From Actinomycetota bacterium (GTDB lineage: Bacteria > Actinomycetota > Acidimicrobiia > Spongiisociales > UBA11373): a stretch of 40,764 nt of DNA. The position numbers were made by a program, and so were the translations under genes. Under the pieces are notes generated by a model, which worked only from the letters and a program-made list of their open reading frames with translations, was not told where the DNA came from and searched no databases. Below, piece after piece: positions 31,577-39,641 of the stretch. Positions within the stretch are counted from its first letter, which is position 1; each line of letters opens with the position of its first letter. The DNA is taken from the NCBI GenBank assembly GCA_018821365.1, contig JAHJML010000166.1:1-40764 (forward strand), written 5' to 3'.

Positions 31577-32929
31577 CTAATCAATCGTTTCACAGCCTGC
31601 GAAACCGGTCTCCCCACCGGTGCACACGTCCGTCCCGGAACCGCCGTTCAGCCGATCGACACCGCGGCCGCCGAGCAGCGTGTCGTCCTCGGAGCCGCCC
31701 CGCAGTCGATCGTCGCCGGCCTGGCCTCTCAACTCATCGTCACCGGCGCCGCCCCGGACGGTGTCGGAGCCGATTCCGCCGTGGAGGTGATCGGCTCCGG
31801 GGCCGCCCGCTATCACGTCTTCGCCCAAACCACCAAACAGGTGGTCGGCGCCCGACCCCCCGTAGAGGCGGTCGTGACCCCCTTCCCCGAATACCAGATC
31901 GTCGTCGGCGCCGCCCCGCAGCGAGTCGTTGCCGATGCCGCCACAGAGGATGTCGGCGCCGGACCCTGCCCGCAGAGTGTCGTTGCCGGCACCGCCGACG
32001 ATGACGTCGTGGCCCGAGGTGCCCACCAGTTCGTCACTGCCGGGCGTTCCCTCGAGCGTGGCAGGAGCGCCCTCGCAGGCGACCAGGCCGGTCGTGTCGA
32101 GGATCCACTGGTCGTAGGTGGCGAGACGGGTGTAGTACCCGTAGTCGCCCGGGTCGGCGCAGCCGTAGCCCCACGACACGATCCCGGCCTGCCGCCAGCG
32201 ATCCCCCTCGGCGACGATCAGCGGCCCCCCACTGTCCCCCTGGCACGAGTCCAAACCGCCCTCGGGGAGGCCGGCGCAGATCATGAGTGCGGGGAAGAAC
32301 TCGCCGGGTGGGACCGCCGCAGTGCATTCCGCCGCAGTCCGAATCGGCACGTCGACCTCCCGCAGCACATCTTGGACCCCGGTGCCGGTTCCCGGCGGGT
32401 TGTTCTCGGTGACCCCCCACCCGATCACGGTGGACACCACCCCGGGGTCGAACCAACCCGACAACGCTTCGGTCGCCCAGTAGATCGGCTCCCCCGCGGT
32501 GGCGGCCGTGGCCATTTTGAGGAGGGTGAGATCGTTCTCGTAGGTGTCGGTATCCCACCCGGGGTGCTCGTGGATCTCGGCCACCGCGATCCTCTCACCA
32601 TCGGTGCTGGTCAACACGTCTCGTCCCACCACAATGTCGAAGGCCGCCGCCGTCCAACCTTCGGTGCAGTGGGCGGCCGTCAGGAACCACTCGGCATCGA
32701 GCATGGTGGCGCCGCACCGCAGGCCGTTCTTGGCATTGGGGGCGTTTCGCCATACCAGGGCCGCCATGAAGGGATAGTCGCCGGGAGTGACCTCGGTGCC
32801 GCCGACGATCTGCGGCGTGGGCGGAGCCGGTTCCGGGGTACCGGCGCCGTACCCGGGCACGGCGGCGAGAACGACCATGGTCAGGGCAAGAGAGAGGGCC
32901 GGGCCGAGGGTGCGGTTGGAGGGTCTCAC
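31577..32929 (-). CDS. Secreted trypsin-like serine protease with C-terminal RTX calcium-binding repeats
   Basis: 450 residues from a GTG 7 nt after TATGGT; an ATG at 32941 inside that hexamer would add four residues. A Sec signal peptide is followed by a short pro-segment and the trypsin N-terminus IVGG at 41-44. The triad is visible: His in LTAAHC, Asp in ENDLTLLKM and Ser in CQGDSGGPL. The last 150 residues are about a dozen GGxGxDxLxG nonapeptides (GGAGNDTLRAGSGAD, GGSGADHLFGGLGEDV, and so on), an RTX beta-roll that folds on binding calcium outside the cell. It is probably exported by Sec and active extracellularly. RTX tails normally accompany type I secretion, so the mix is noteworthy. 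Confidence 0.93.
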   Translation of the reverse strand: MRPSNRTLGPALSLALTMVVLAAVPGYGAGTPEPAPPTPQIVGGTEVTPGDYPFMAALVWRNAPNAKNGLRCGATMLDAEWFLTAAHCTEGWTAAAFDIVVGRDVLTSTDGERIAVAEIHEHPGWDTDTYENDLTLLKMATAATAGEPIYWATEALSGWFDPGVVSTVIGWGVTENNPPGTGTGVQDVLREVDVPIRTAAECTAAVPPGEFFPALMICAGLPEGGLDSCQGDSGGPLIVAEGDRWRQAGIVSWGYGCADPGDYGYYTRLATYDQWILDTTGLVACEGAPATLEGTPGSDELVGTSGHDVIVGGAGNDTLRAGSGADILCGGIGNDSLRGGADDDLVFGEGGHDRLYGGSGADHLFGGLGEDVIAGGPGADHLHGGIGSDTVRGGAGDDELRGQAGDDRLRGGSEDDTLLGGRGVDRLNGGSGTDVCTGGETGFAGCETID

Positions 32930-32936
32930 GGCGGCC

Positions 32937-32942
32937 ACCATA
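32937..32942 (-). promoter_or_regulatory. -10 hexamer TATGGT, leaderless promoter of the RTX protease
   Basis: TATGGT ends 7 nt before the GTG at 32929 and overlaps an ATG that might be mistaken for the start. Confidence 0.45.
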
Positions 32943-32958
32943 GCGCCGGGCGGTGACA

Positions 32959-32990
32959 GCGCCCGGGTGCCACTCACATCACCCGGGCGC
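32959..32990 (-). terminator. 11-bp hairpin after the LLM oxidoreductase
   Basis: Arms 32959-32969 and 32980-32990 (GCGCCCGGGTG and its complement) pair perfectly around a 10-nt loop. It lies between the stop at 33049 and the protease promoter. No T-tract. Confidence 0.55.
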
Positions 32991-33048
32991 CGGACACGGA
33001 TCGGTCTTCCCGCCGGGATGCTATCGAAACCGGACCGGACGTGCCGGG

Positions 33049-33894
33049 CTACCCGAACCGGGTGATCACCTGGTCTCCGAAGATGCGTACCCCATCGACC
33101 CCGATGTTGCCGATGACGACCCGGTCGGCGCCCATCCCTGCCCACTGCTCGATCGTGGCCGGATCCGGCTTGCTCCCCACCGTGATCTCCAGGGCGTCGG
33201 GGTCCCGTCCGGCCTTTTCGGCACACCGCCGGGCGTGGTCGATGAGATCGGCCACCGTCTCCGGGGACCCGCCGTTGGGGAAGAACCCGTCGCCCAGTTC
33301 CCCGGCCCGGCGGGCGGCCCGCCTGCTGTGACCGCCCACGACGATCGGGATGGGCCGCTGCACCGGCCGGGGGCGGCTGTACACGTCCTCGAACGAGGCG
33401 AACTCGCCCCGGTGGGTGGCGGGGCCTGCCCCCCACAGCGCACGCAACGCACCGATGTAGTCGTCGGTGCGGGCACCCCGATCCTCGAACGGCACCCCGA
33501 GCGCGGCGAACTCCTCGGCCAGCCATCCCGACCCGATCCCAAGGATCAGCCGCCCCCCGGACAGCACATCGAGCGATGCCGCCTCCTTGGCGAGGATCAC
33601 CGGATTCCGCTGCGGGAGGATCACGATGCCGGTCGCCAGTCGCAGGGTCCGGGTCACCGCCGCGAGGTAGGCCAGCCAAACGAGCGGATCGGGCAGATCG
33701 AAGTCCTCGATCCCTCCGGCCATCTTCCCCGACCGGCTGTAGGGGTAGGGGGACCGGTATCCCGCCGGAACCACGACGTGCTCGACCGTCCACAGCGAGT
33801 CGAAACCGGCCTGCTCGGCGGCGACCGCCAACTCGGCGGCGCCCTCCCCAGTGACCGCCGGCCCCGTGTTGGCGAACGCCATCCCGAATCTCAT
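33049..33894 (-). CDS. Luciferase-like, probably F420-dependent oxidoreductase
   Basis: 281 residues from the ATG at 33894, 6 nt after TAGGGT; a GTG at 33897 directly precedes it. The LLM beta/alpha barrel is clear: FAANTGP-like start, AAEQAGFDSLWTVEHVV, LATGIVILPQRNPVILAKEAASLDVLSGGRLILGIGSGWLAEEF, RPRPVQRPIPIVVGG. This pattern matches the actinobacterial group represented by M. tuberculosis Rv2161c, thought to use coenzyme F420. Substrate unknown. It follows trkH by 19 nt but has its own promoter hexamer. Confidence 0.9.
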   Translation of the reverse strand: MRFGMAFANTGPAVTGEGAAELAVAAEQAGFDSLWTVEHVVVPAGYRSPYPYSRSGKMAGGIEDFDLPDPLVWLAYLAAVTRTLRLATGIVILPQRNPVILAKEAASLDVLSGGRLILGIGSGWLAEEFAALGVPFEDRGARTDDYIGALRALWGAGPATHRGEFASFEDVYSRPRPVQRPIPIVVGGHSRRAARRAGELGDGFFPNGGSPETVADLIDHARRCAEKAGRDPDALEITVGSKPDPATIEQWAGMGADRVVIGNIGVDGVRIFGDQVITRFG

Positions 33895-33900
33895 CACGGC

Positions 33901-33906
33901 ACCCTA
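33901..33906 (-). promoter_or_regulatory. -10 hexamer TAGGGT, leaderless promoter of the LLM oxidoreductase
   Basis: TAGGGT ends 6 nt before the ATG at 33894, in the short gap after trkH. Confidence 0.45.
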
Positions 33907-33913
33907 CTTCCCG

Positions 33914-35419
33914 TCAGCGGCGCCAGAGGTGGCGGGTGAACAGGAGCAGCACCGGGAAGATCTCGAGCCTCCCCAGGATCATCAGAAACGACAGCAGCCA
34001 CTTGGCGGGCGCCGTCAGCACCGCGTAGGTGCCGGCGGGCCCGACGTCGCCGAGGGCCGGTCCGAAGTTGCCGAGGGCCGAGGCCACCGCCGAGGCCGAG
34101 GTCACCAGATCGGTCCCCGCCCCGAAGACGGCCTCGGCGAGGGCCAGCAGGAAGGTTCCTCCCACGAACGCCATCATGTAGAAGAGGAAGAACGACTGGA
34201 CGCTGTGCACGATCTCGGGGTCGATCGGGCGGCCTTCGTAGCGGGGCGTCAGGACGGCATCGGGATACAGCATCCGCTTGAGGTCGGCGCCCGAGGAACG
34301 CAGCAGGATCCCGAACCGAAACGTCTTGACGCCACCCGAGGTGGACCCGGCCATGGCACCGAAGAACATCATCCCCACCACCAGGATCTGCAGCCACTCC
34401 ACCCACTGGCCCCAGTCGGTGGTGAAGAACCCGGTCGTGGTGATGAGGGCAACGGCCGAGAACACGCCGTTCCTGATGGCGTCGCCCGCCGCCCCTCCCG
34501 CCGCCCACAGGCCGGCGACCACGATTCCGGCAGCCGCCAGGACAAGCATGCCGTACGTGCGGAACTCGACACTCCTCAGGTACTCCATGGGATCGCGGAG
34601 CGCCCGATAGTGGAGGACGAATGACACGCCGGTGAGGAACATCAGCACGATCACCACCCACTGGGTGTAGGCCGAGAAGCCCGCCAGAGAATCCGCCCTG
34701 GTCCCGAACCCCCCTGAGGCGGCGGTGGTGAATCCGTGGGCGATCGCATCGAACATGCCCATGTCGCCGAGTGCCAGCAGCAGGATGGCGAACCCGGTGA
34801 GGACGGCGTACAGCAGCCACAGGCGCTTGGCCGTCTCGCGGAAGCGGGGGGTGAGCCGCGATGGCTCGGGACCGGTGGTCTCGGCCCTGGCGAGTTGCAC
34901 CCCGCCGACTCCGAGCCAGGGGAGAATGGCGATGGAGAGGACGATGATCCCCATCCCCCCCATCCACTGGGTCATGGCCCTCCACATCAGCATCCCGTGG
35001 GAGAGCACCCCCGGATCAGCGAGCGTGGTCGAACCGGTGGTGGTGAAGCCGGAGGCGGCCTCGAACAGTGCATCGGTCGGGTCGGCGAGCGAACCGGTGA
35101 GCAGGTACGGCAACGACCCGAACACCATGATCACGAAGTAGATGAGCCCGGCCGTGGCAAAGGCCTCCTTGGCGGTGATCTGCCCTCTGGTGCCGGCCCA
35201 CCTCCAGGCGATGAACCCGACGGCTGTCGAGATGGCCGCCGCTGCCAGGATCCAACCGGCATCGTGCCATTCGCGGTAGATGGCCGCCGTGGCGGCAGCC
35301 GGGAGCATCATCATCCCGACGGCTACCACCACCACCCCGACGGTCGCCGAGAGCCTGCCGGCCATACCGGGCCGGAGTCGTGAGAAGCCGGGGATGCGAG
35401 AAAAGACCGGGGCACTCAC
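33914..35419 (-). CDS. trkH: Trk potassium uptake channel subunit TrkH
   Basis: 501 residues from the GTG at 35419, which overlaps the trkA stop (GTGA). About ten membrane helices and four pore loops with filter glycines are visible: ASGFTTTGST, TTAASGGFGTR, ALITTTGFFTTDWG and SALGNFGPALG. TrkH forms the membrane pore for K+ uptake and works with the NAD/ATP-binding TrkA. Length is normal. The pairing trkA-trkH in one operon is the usual arrangement. Confidence 0.96.
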   Translation of the reverse strand: MSAPVFSRIPGFSRLRPGMAGRLSATVGVVVVAVGMMMLPAAATAAIYREWHDAGWILAAAAISTAVGFIAWRWAGTRGQITAKEAFATAGLIYFVIMVFGSLPYLLTGSLADPTDALFEAASGFTTTGSTTLADPGVLSHGMLMWRAMTQWMGGMGIIVLSIAILPWLGVGGVQLARAETTGPEPSRLTPRFRETAKRLWLLYAVLTGFAILLLALGDMGMFDAIAHGFTTAASGGFGTRADSLAGFSAYTQWVVIVLMFLTGVSFVLHYRALRDPMEYLRSVEFRTYGMLVLAAAGIVVAGLWAAGGAAGDAIRNGVFSAVALITTTGFFTTDWGQWVEWLQILVVGMMFFGAMAGSTSGGVKTFRFGILLRSSGADLKRMLYPDAVLTPRYEGRPIDPEIVHSVQSFFLFYMMAFVGGTFLLALAEAVFGAGTDLVTSASAVASALGNFGPALGDVGPAGTYAVLTAPAKWLLSFLMILGRLEIFPVLLLFTRHLWRR

Positions 35420-36741
35420 CCGACGAACATCCTCTCGACGGCCTCGATGGCGTCCGGCAGCGCCAGCACCACCAGGTGATCCTCGCCCTCGATCACGGTG
35501 TCGCCGGCCGGCAGGAACGCCTCACCCGCCCGTATGAACCCACCGACGACGGCACCCGCCGGGACGTCGAGGTCACGCAAGGTTCTGCCCACCGCCGGCG
35601 CTGCGGGGCCGACCAGCATCTCCATGGCTTCTGCCCGGGTGTCCTTGAAGGTGGCTACCGAGAGGATCCGATCCCGTCGCACGTAGCGGAGGATCTCGTT
35701 GGCGGCGGCCACCCGGGACGACACCGTGGCGTCGATGCCGACGTCCTTGAGGAGTCCGGCCACCGCGAACCTGCCGAACCGGGCGATCGTCCGGGGCGCC
35801 CCGACCGCCTTGGCCACCAGGCATCCCATCAGATTGACCTCGTCCCACCCGCTCAGTGCCACCACCACGTCGCCGGATCCCAGTTCCAGCCGCTCGAGCA
35901 GTTCCGGTTCGGTCGGGTCGCCCCCGATGACCATGAGGTCGGTGGAGCGCGAGACGGCCCGTGCCCTTTCGGGGTCGGCCTCGACGATCACCACCTCGTA
36001 GCCCTCGCCCGCCAGTTGGACCGCGGTGATCTGGGCCACCTTGCTGCCGCCCAGCACCACCACCCGCCGAACCGGACGGTGGGTGATCCCCATCAACCCG
36101 ACCGCCAGCGGCACGTCTGCGGCTCTCACCATCAGCAGCACATGATCGCCGGCCTCGACCTCGGTGCTGCCGCGGCCCGCCATCAGCCTGCCGTCGCGCA
36201 CCGTCGCCGCCAGGACCCAGCGACCCCGCGACGACTCGCGCATCGCGGCGACCGTCTTGCCGGCGAAGGCGGCGTCGGGCCGTACCCGGCCGCCCACCAG
36301 GATCAGATCGCCTCCGGCGAACTCCACGAGGTCGGAGACGCCCGAGTAACGGACCAGGGACCCGACCTCTTTCGCCACCGAGAGCCGGGCGTCGATCATG
36401 AGGTCCACTCCGAGTCCCGGGCCGACCTCCCTGAGATCGGGGTCCTCCACCCTGGCCACCGTGCGCCGGGCGCCCAACTGCTTGGCACTGTGGCAGGCCA
36501 AGACATTGGCGCCGTCCGAGTCGGTCACAGCCAGCACCAACCCGGCCCGTTCGACTCCCGCCTTGCGCAATGCCGCCGGGCTGGCGCCGTTGCCGTGGAC
36601 GACCAGACAGTCGAGTCGGTCCTGAACCGAAGCGGCCCTGGCCTCGTCGGCCTCGATCACCACGACATCCTGGCCCTCGGCGGTCAACCGCTCGGCAAGG
36701 TAGAGGCCGTCGTGGCCGGCGCCGATGATCACCACCCGCAT
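35416..36741 (-). CDS. trkA: Trk potassium uptake regulatory subunit TrkA
   Basis: 441 residues from the ATG at 36741, 9 nt after GAAGGT; the frame is open further upstream but the added residues are not family-like. It has two RCK halves, each with a nucleotide-binding fold (VVIIGAGHDGLYLAERL..VVVIEAD and VVVLGGSKVAQITAVQL..VVIVEAD) and a C-terminal RCK_C domain (DLILVGGRVRPDAAFAGKTVAAM and VGRTLRDLDVPAGAVVGGFIRAGE). It gates TrkH from the cytoplasm in response to nucleotides. A TACCCT -10 hexamer lies upstream. Confidence 0.96.
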   Translation of the reverse strand: MRVVIIGAGHDGLYLAERLTAEGQDVVVIEADEARAASVQDRLDCLVVHGNGASPAALRKAGVERAGLVLAVTDSDGANVLACHSAKQLGARRTVARVEDPDLREVGPGLGVDLMIDARLSVAKEVGSLVRYSGVSDLVEFAGGDLILVGGRVRPDAAFAGKTVAAMRESSRGRWVLAATVRDGRLMAGRGSTEVEAGDHVLLMVRAADVPLAVGLMGITHRPVRRVVVLGGSKVAQITAVQLAGEGYEVVIVEADPERARAVSRSTDLMVIGGDPTEPELLERLELGSGDVVVALSGWDEVNLMGCLVAKAVGAPRTIARFGRFAVAGLLKDVGIDATVSSRVAAANEILRYVRRDRILSVATFKDTRAEAMEMLVGPAAPAVGRTLRDLDVPAGAVVGGFIRAGEAFLPAGDTVIEGEDHLVVLALPDAIEAVERMFVG

Positions 36742-36770
36742 CGCTGCCCGACCTTCGCTCGGATGGCGCC

Positions 36771-36776
36771 AGGGTA
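36771..36776 (-). promoter_or_regulatory. -10 hexamer TACCCT for trkA-trkH
   Basis: TACCCT lies 29 nt before the trkA ATG, with a GAAGGT ribosome binding site in the leader. Confidence 0.4.
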
Positions 36777-36781
36777 GACGC

Positions 36782-36811
36782 GCCGGAGGGGCCCCGAAGG
36801 GCCCCTCCGGC
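36782..36811 (-). terminator. Perfect 13-bp hairpin after the small secreted protein
   Basis: Arms 36782-36794 and 36799-36811 (GCCGGAGGGGCCC and its complement) with a CGAA tetraloop, 15 nt after the stop at 36827. This is the strongest simple stem-loop in the window. It lies just upstream of the trkA promoter. Confidence 0.7.
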
Positions 36812-36826
36812 CGCATCCGCGGGGAC

Positions 36827-37471
36827 TCAGGCTTCGGCGCCCGTCGCTGGCGCCTCGTCTCCGCCCGGACCGAATCCGCCCGGACCGCCGGGGCCGCCGC
36901 CCCAGCCGTGGCAGCCCCCGCCCATCGGCCCCATCGGCCGTTCGGGCAGGCCGTCGTTGACGAAGGCCGTCAGGTGGTCCTCGATCTCGGCCAGTCGCTC
37001 GTCGGCCTGCGCCTGCGTGATCCTGCCGTCGTCGACCGCCTGGGCCAGCTGGTCCTCGGCCTCGGCGACCAGGGCTGCGATCAACTCGTCGGCCTGATCG
37101 CCGGCGATCTCGGCGAGTGTGGCGCCATCCCGCAACTGGTCCACCAGGTCCTCGACGTCGATGCCGAGGAACTCGGCGGCGGCTCCGAGGCCCTGCCGGA
37201 CCCGCTCCACCCTGCCGCGGGGACCGAACCCGTCGGCCAGTTGCTCGGCGACCACCTCGGCCTGGCCCTGGGTGATCGTCCCATCCTCGACGAGCGGAGC
37301 AAGCCGCTCGACGATCACAGCGACGCCGCGAGCGATCTCGTCGCCGGTGGCGGTCTGGGTGGTGTCGGATTGGTCGGTCGGGGTCTCGTCGGATTGTGCC
37401 AACGCAAAGCCCGACATCGTGAGAGCGGCCACCACCAGGACGGTGAAGCCGATCTTGAGTGTCTGTTTCAT
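36827..37471 (-). CDS. Secreted helical protein with repeated DGxITQxQA motifs and Gly-rich tail
   Basis: 214 residues from the ATG at 37471, with GGAGGG 5 nt upstream. A Sec signal peptide ends near ALAQS. The mature part is acidic and helical, with two copies of a DG-x-ITQ-x-QA motif (VEDGTITQGQAEVVAEQL and VDDGRITQAQADERLAEI), as in small secreted proteins of DUF2680 type. The last 40 residues are Gly/Pro/Met-rich with one Cys-His pair (GGGCHGWGGG). Function unknown; metal or surface binding by the tail is speculation. It is followed by a strong hairpin and is probably monocistronic. Confidence 0.75.
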   Translation of the reverse strand: MKQTLKIGFTVLVVAALTMSGFALAQSDETPTDQSDTTQTATGDEIARGVAVIVERLAPLVEDGTITQGQAEVVAEQLADGFGPRGRVERVRQGLGAAAEFLGIDVEDLVDQLRDGATLAEIAGDQADELIAALVAEAEDQLAQAVDDGRITQAQADERLAEIEDHLTAFVNDGLPERPMGPMGGGCHGWGGGPGGPGGFGPGGDEAPATGAEA

Positions 37472-37670
37472 GACACCCTCCTCGCTGTCGCTTCGGTCCG
37501 GGGGGACCCTGTCGAGCATCACTATCGGGTGCTCGTGTTCGACGTCGGTAAAGACCGCTTGAGGTTTGACGACAGGTTGGCGGACCGTTCGACGCCATCA
37601 GGAAGGCGGCTGTGGCCGTTTCGGCGGCCGGGCCTGAGATCACCTGCTGCGCCGGGTTCGGCCACTTCGC

Positions 37671-37676
37671 TAGCGT
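37671..37676 (+). promoter_or_regulatory. -10 hexamer TAGCGT, leaderless promoter of aacS
   Basis: TAGCGT ends 7 nt before the ATG at 37684. The rest of the 212-bp divergent gap shows no clear operator. Confidence 0.5.
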
Positions 37677-37683
37677 CTCGGAC

Positions 37684-39606
37684 ATGGGTGACGTCCTGTG
37701 GGCCCCCGATCGGGAACAGATCGAAGCCACCTCCCTGTGGCGGTTCATGCGATCGCTGCCGGAGCCATTCGACACCTACGACGACCTCTGGCAGTGGTCC
37801 ATCACCGAACGGGGCGCCTTCTGGCAGGCGGTTTGGGACCACGCCGGCATCGTCGCATCCCGGCGAGCGGACCGACCGGTCGGGCGCCAGTCGATGCCGG
37901 GCACCGAGTGGTTCCCGGGTGCCAGGCTCAACTTCGCCGAGAACCTGCTGCGGAGGTCCGACGACACTCCGGCGATCATCGCCACCGCCGAGGGGAGGGC
38001 GGCCGGCACGATCACCTGGCGGGAGTTGAACCGCAGGGTGGCCGGAGCACAGCGCGGCTTGCGGGCGGCCGGGGTCGAAGCGGGGGACCGGGTGGCCGCC
38101 CTGATCCCCAACTGCCCGGAGGCGATCATCGGAATGCTGGCCGCCGCCTCGATCGGCGCCGTGTGGTCGTCGTGCTCCCCGGACTTCGGTCCGCTGGGGG
38201 TGGTGGACCGCTTCGGCCAGATCGAGCCGAAGGTGCTGATCGCTGCCGACGGGTACCGGTACAACGGCAAGGTCATCCCACTCGAGACCACCATCAGGGC
38301 CGTGCTCGACGCGATCGCCCCTCCCGACCTGGTTGTGGTCGTGGACTTCGCAGGGACGGCCCCCGATCCGGGACGGGATTGGCAGCCGTGGGCCGAGTTC
38401 GAGCAGGGCGGCGGCGAACGCCCCGACTTCGCCCAACTGCCCTTCGACCATCCGCTCTACATCATGTACTCGTCGGGCACCACCGGGCCCCCCAAGAGCA
38501 TCGTGCACTCGGCAGGCGGGGTGCTGATCAAGCACCTCAGCGAGCAGATGCTCCTCTCCGACGTCAGGATCGGCGACCGGGTGTTCTGGTTCACGACCTG
38601 CGGGTGGATGATGTGGAACTGGCTGGCGAGCAACCTCGCCTCGCAGGCCACCGTCGTCCTCTACGACGGGAGCCCCGCCCACCCCGACCTCGGGGCCCTC
38701 TGGCGTCTGGCGGCGGAACACGGGATCACCCATTTCGGGTCCAGCCCCAAGTTCCTGCGCTCCTGTGCCAACCGGGGCATCGTGCCCGCCGACCTCGGTC
38801 TCGATGCACTGCGGTGGGTCGGCTCGACCGGCGCCCCCCTCAACCCGGATCAGTTCGACTGGGTGCATCGGCATGTGAGCGACCGGGTCAACATCTCCTC
38901 GATCACCGGGGGCACCGATCTCGTGGGGGTCTTCGCCGGAGGGGTGTCGATCCTCCCGGTCCGGCGCGGCGAGATCACCGCTCGGTGGCTCGGCATGGCG
39001 GTCGACGCCTTCGACGAGGAAGGGCGCTCGCTCGTCGGTGAGCAGGGTGAGTTGGTGTGCACCGCCCCCTGGCCCACCATGCCGATCTCGTTCTGGAACG
39101 ACCCCTCCGGCATCCGCTACCGGGCCGCCTACTTCGAGATGTACCCGGGGGTCTGGGCGCACGGCGACTACGTCGAGATTCGCCCGGAGGGCGGCCTGCT
39201 GGTCACCGGCCGCAGCGACACCACCCTCAACCCGGGCGGGGTGAGGATCGGGACCGCTGAGATCTACCGGGCGGTCGAGCGGTTGCCCGAGATCGACGAC
39301 GCCATCGTGGTCGGACACGACATCCCCAACGATCAGGAGGTGGTCCTGTTCGTCACCATGGCCGAGGGGGTCGAACTCGACGACGAACTCCGCAGCCGGA
39401 TCAGGACCGCCATCCGTGCCAATGCGACCCCCCGCCACGTCCCGCATCACATCTTCGCGGTAGCGGCCATCCCCTACACGATCAGCGGCAAGAAGGTCGA
39501 GAAGGCCGTCCGCAAGATGCTGGCAGGCCAGCCGGTCCTCAACCGCGATGCCCTCGCCAATCCCGAATCCCTCGACGAGTACGCCGCCTTCGTCGAGCGA
39601 CTCTGA
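37684..39606 (+). CDS. aacS: Acetoacetyl-CoA synthetase (acetoacetate-CoA ligase)
   Basis: 640 residues. The N-terminus (EATSLWRFM, then WFPGARLNFAENLL) and overall length are those of acetoacetyl-CoA synthetases. The AMP-forming motifs are complete: IMYSSGTTGPPKSIVHSAGG, GWMMWNWLASNLASQATVVLYDG, SITGGTDLVGVF, HGDYVEIRPEGGLLVTGRSD, and the C-terminal TISGKK with catalytic Lys603. It makes acetoacetyl-CoA from acetoacetate, ATP and CoA, feeding ketone bodies or PHB/leucine products back to metabolism. The equivalent lysine in Streptomyces is acetylated by PatA, and a PatA-type enzyme is encoded at 26760-29492. A leaderless promoter hexamer precedes it. Confidence 0.93.
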   Translation: MGDVLWAPDREQIEATSLWRFMRSLPEPFDTYDDLWQWSITERGAFWQAVWDHAGIVASRRADRPVGRQSMPGTEWFPGARLNFAENLLRRSDDTPAIIATAEGRAAGTITWRELNRRVAGAQRGLRAAGVEAGDRVAALIPNCPEAIIGMLAAASIGAVWSSCSPDFGPLGVVDRFGQIEPKVLIAADGYRYNGKVIPLETTIRAVLDAIAPPDLVVVVDFAGTAPDPGRDWQPWAEFEQGGGERPDFAQLPFDHPLYIMYSSGTTGPPKSIVHSAGGVLIKHLSEQMLLSDVRIGDRVFWFTTCGWMMWNWLASNLASQATVVLYDGSPAHPDLGALWRLAAEHGITHFGSSPKFLRSCANRGIVPADLGLDALRWVGSTGAPLNPDQFDWVHRHVSDRVNISSITGGTDLVGVFAGGVSILPVRRGEITARWLGMAVDAFDEEGRSLVGEQGELVCTAPWPTMPISFWNDPSGIRYRAAYFEMYPGVWAHGDYVEIRPEGGLLVTGRSDTTLNPGGVRIGTAEIYRAVERLPEIDDAIVVGHDIPNDQEVVLFVTMAEGVELDDELRSRIRTAIRANATPRHVPHHIFAVAAIPYTISGKKVEKAVRKMLAGQPVLNRDALANPESLDEYAAFVERL

Positions 39607-39627
39607 TGCCCCGGCGGGCCGGTCGGG

Positions 39628-39633
39628 TACCGT
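39628..39633 (+). promoter_or_regulatory. -10 hexamer TACCGT, leaderless promoter of the sulfatase
   Basis: TACCGT ends 8 nt before the ATG at 39642, in the short gap after aacS. Confidence 0.45.
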
Positions 39634-39641
39634 TGCCGATC

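Noticed and set aside
31600-32060. Possible DNA repeat array or CRISPR
   Set aside because: The periodicity is 27 bp and reflects RTX nonapeptides in the protein; copies are degenerate and there are no spacers.
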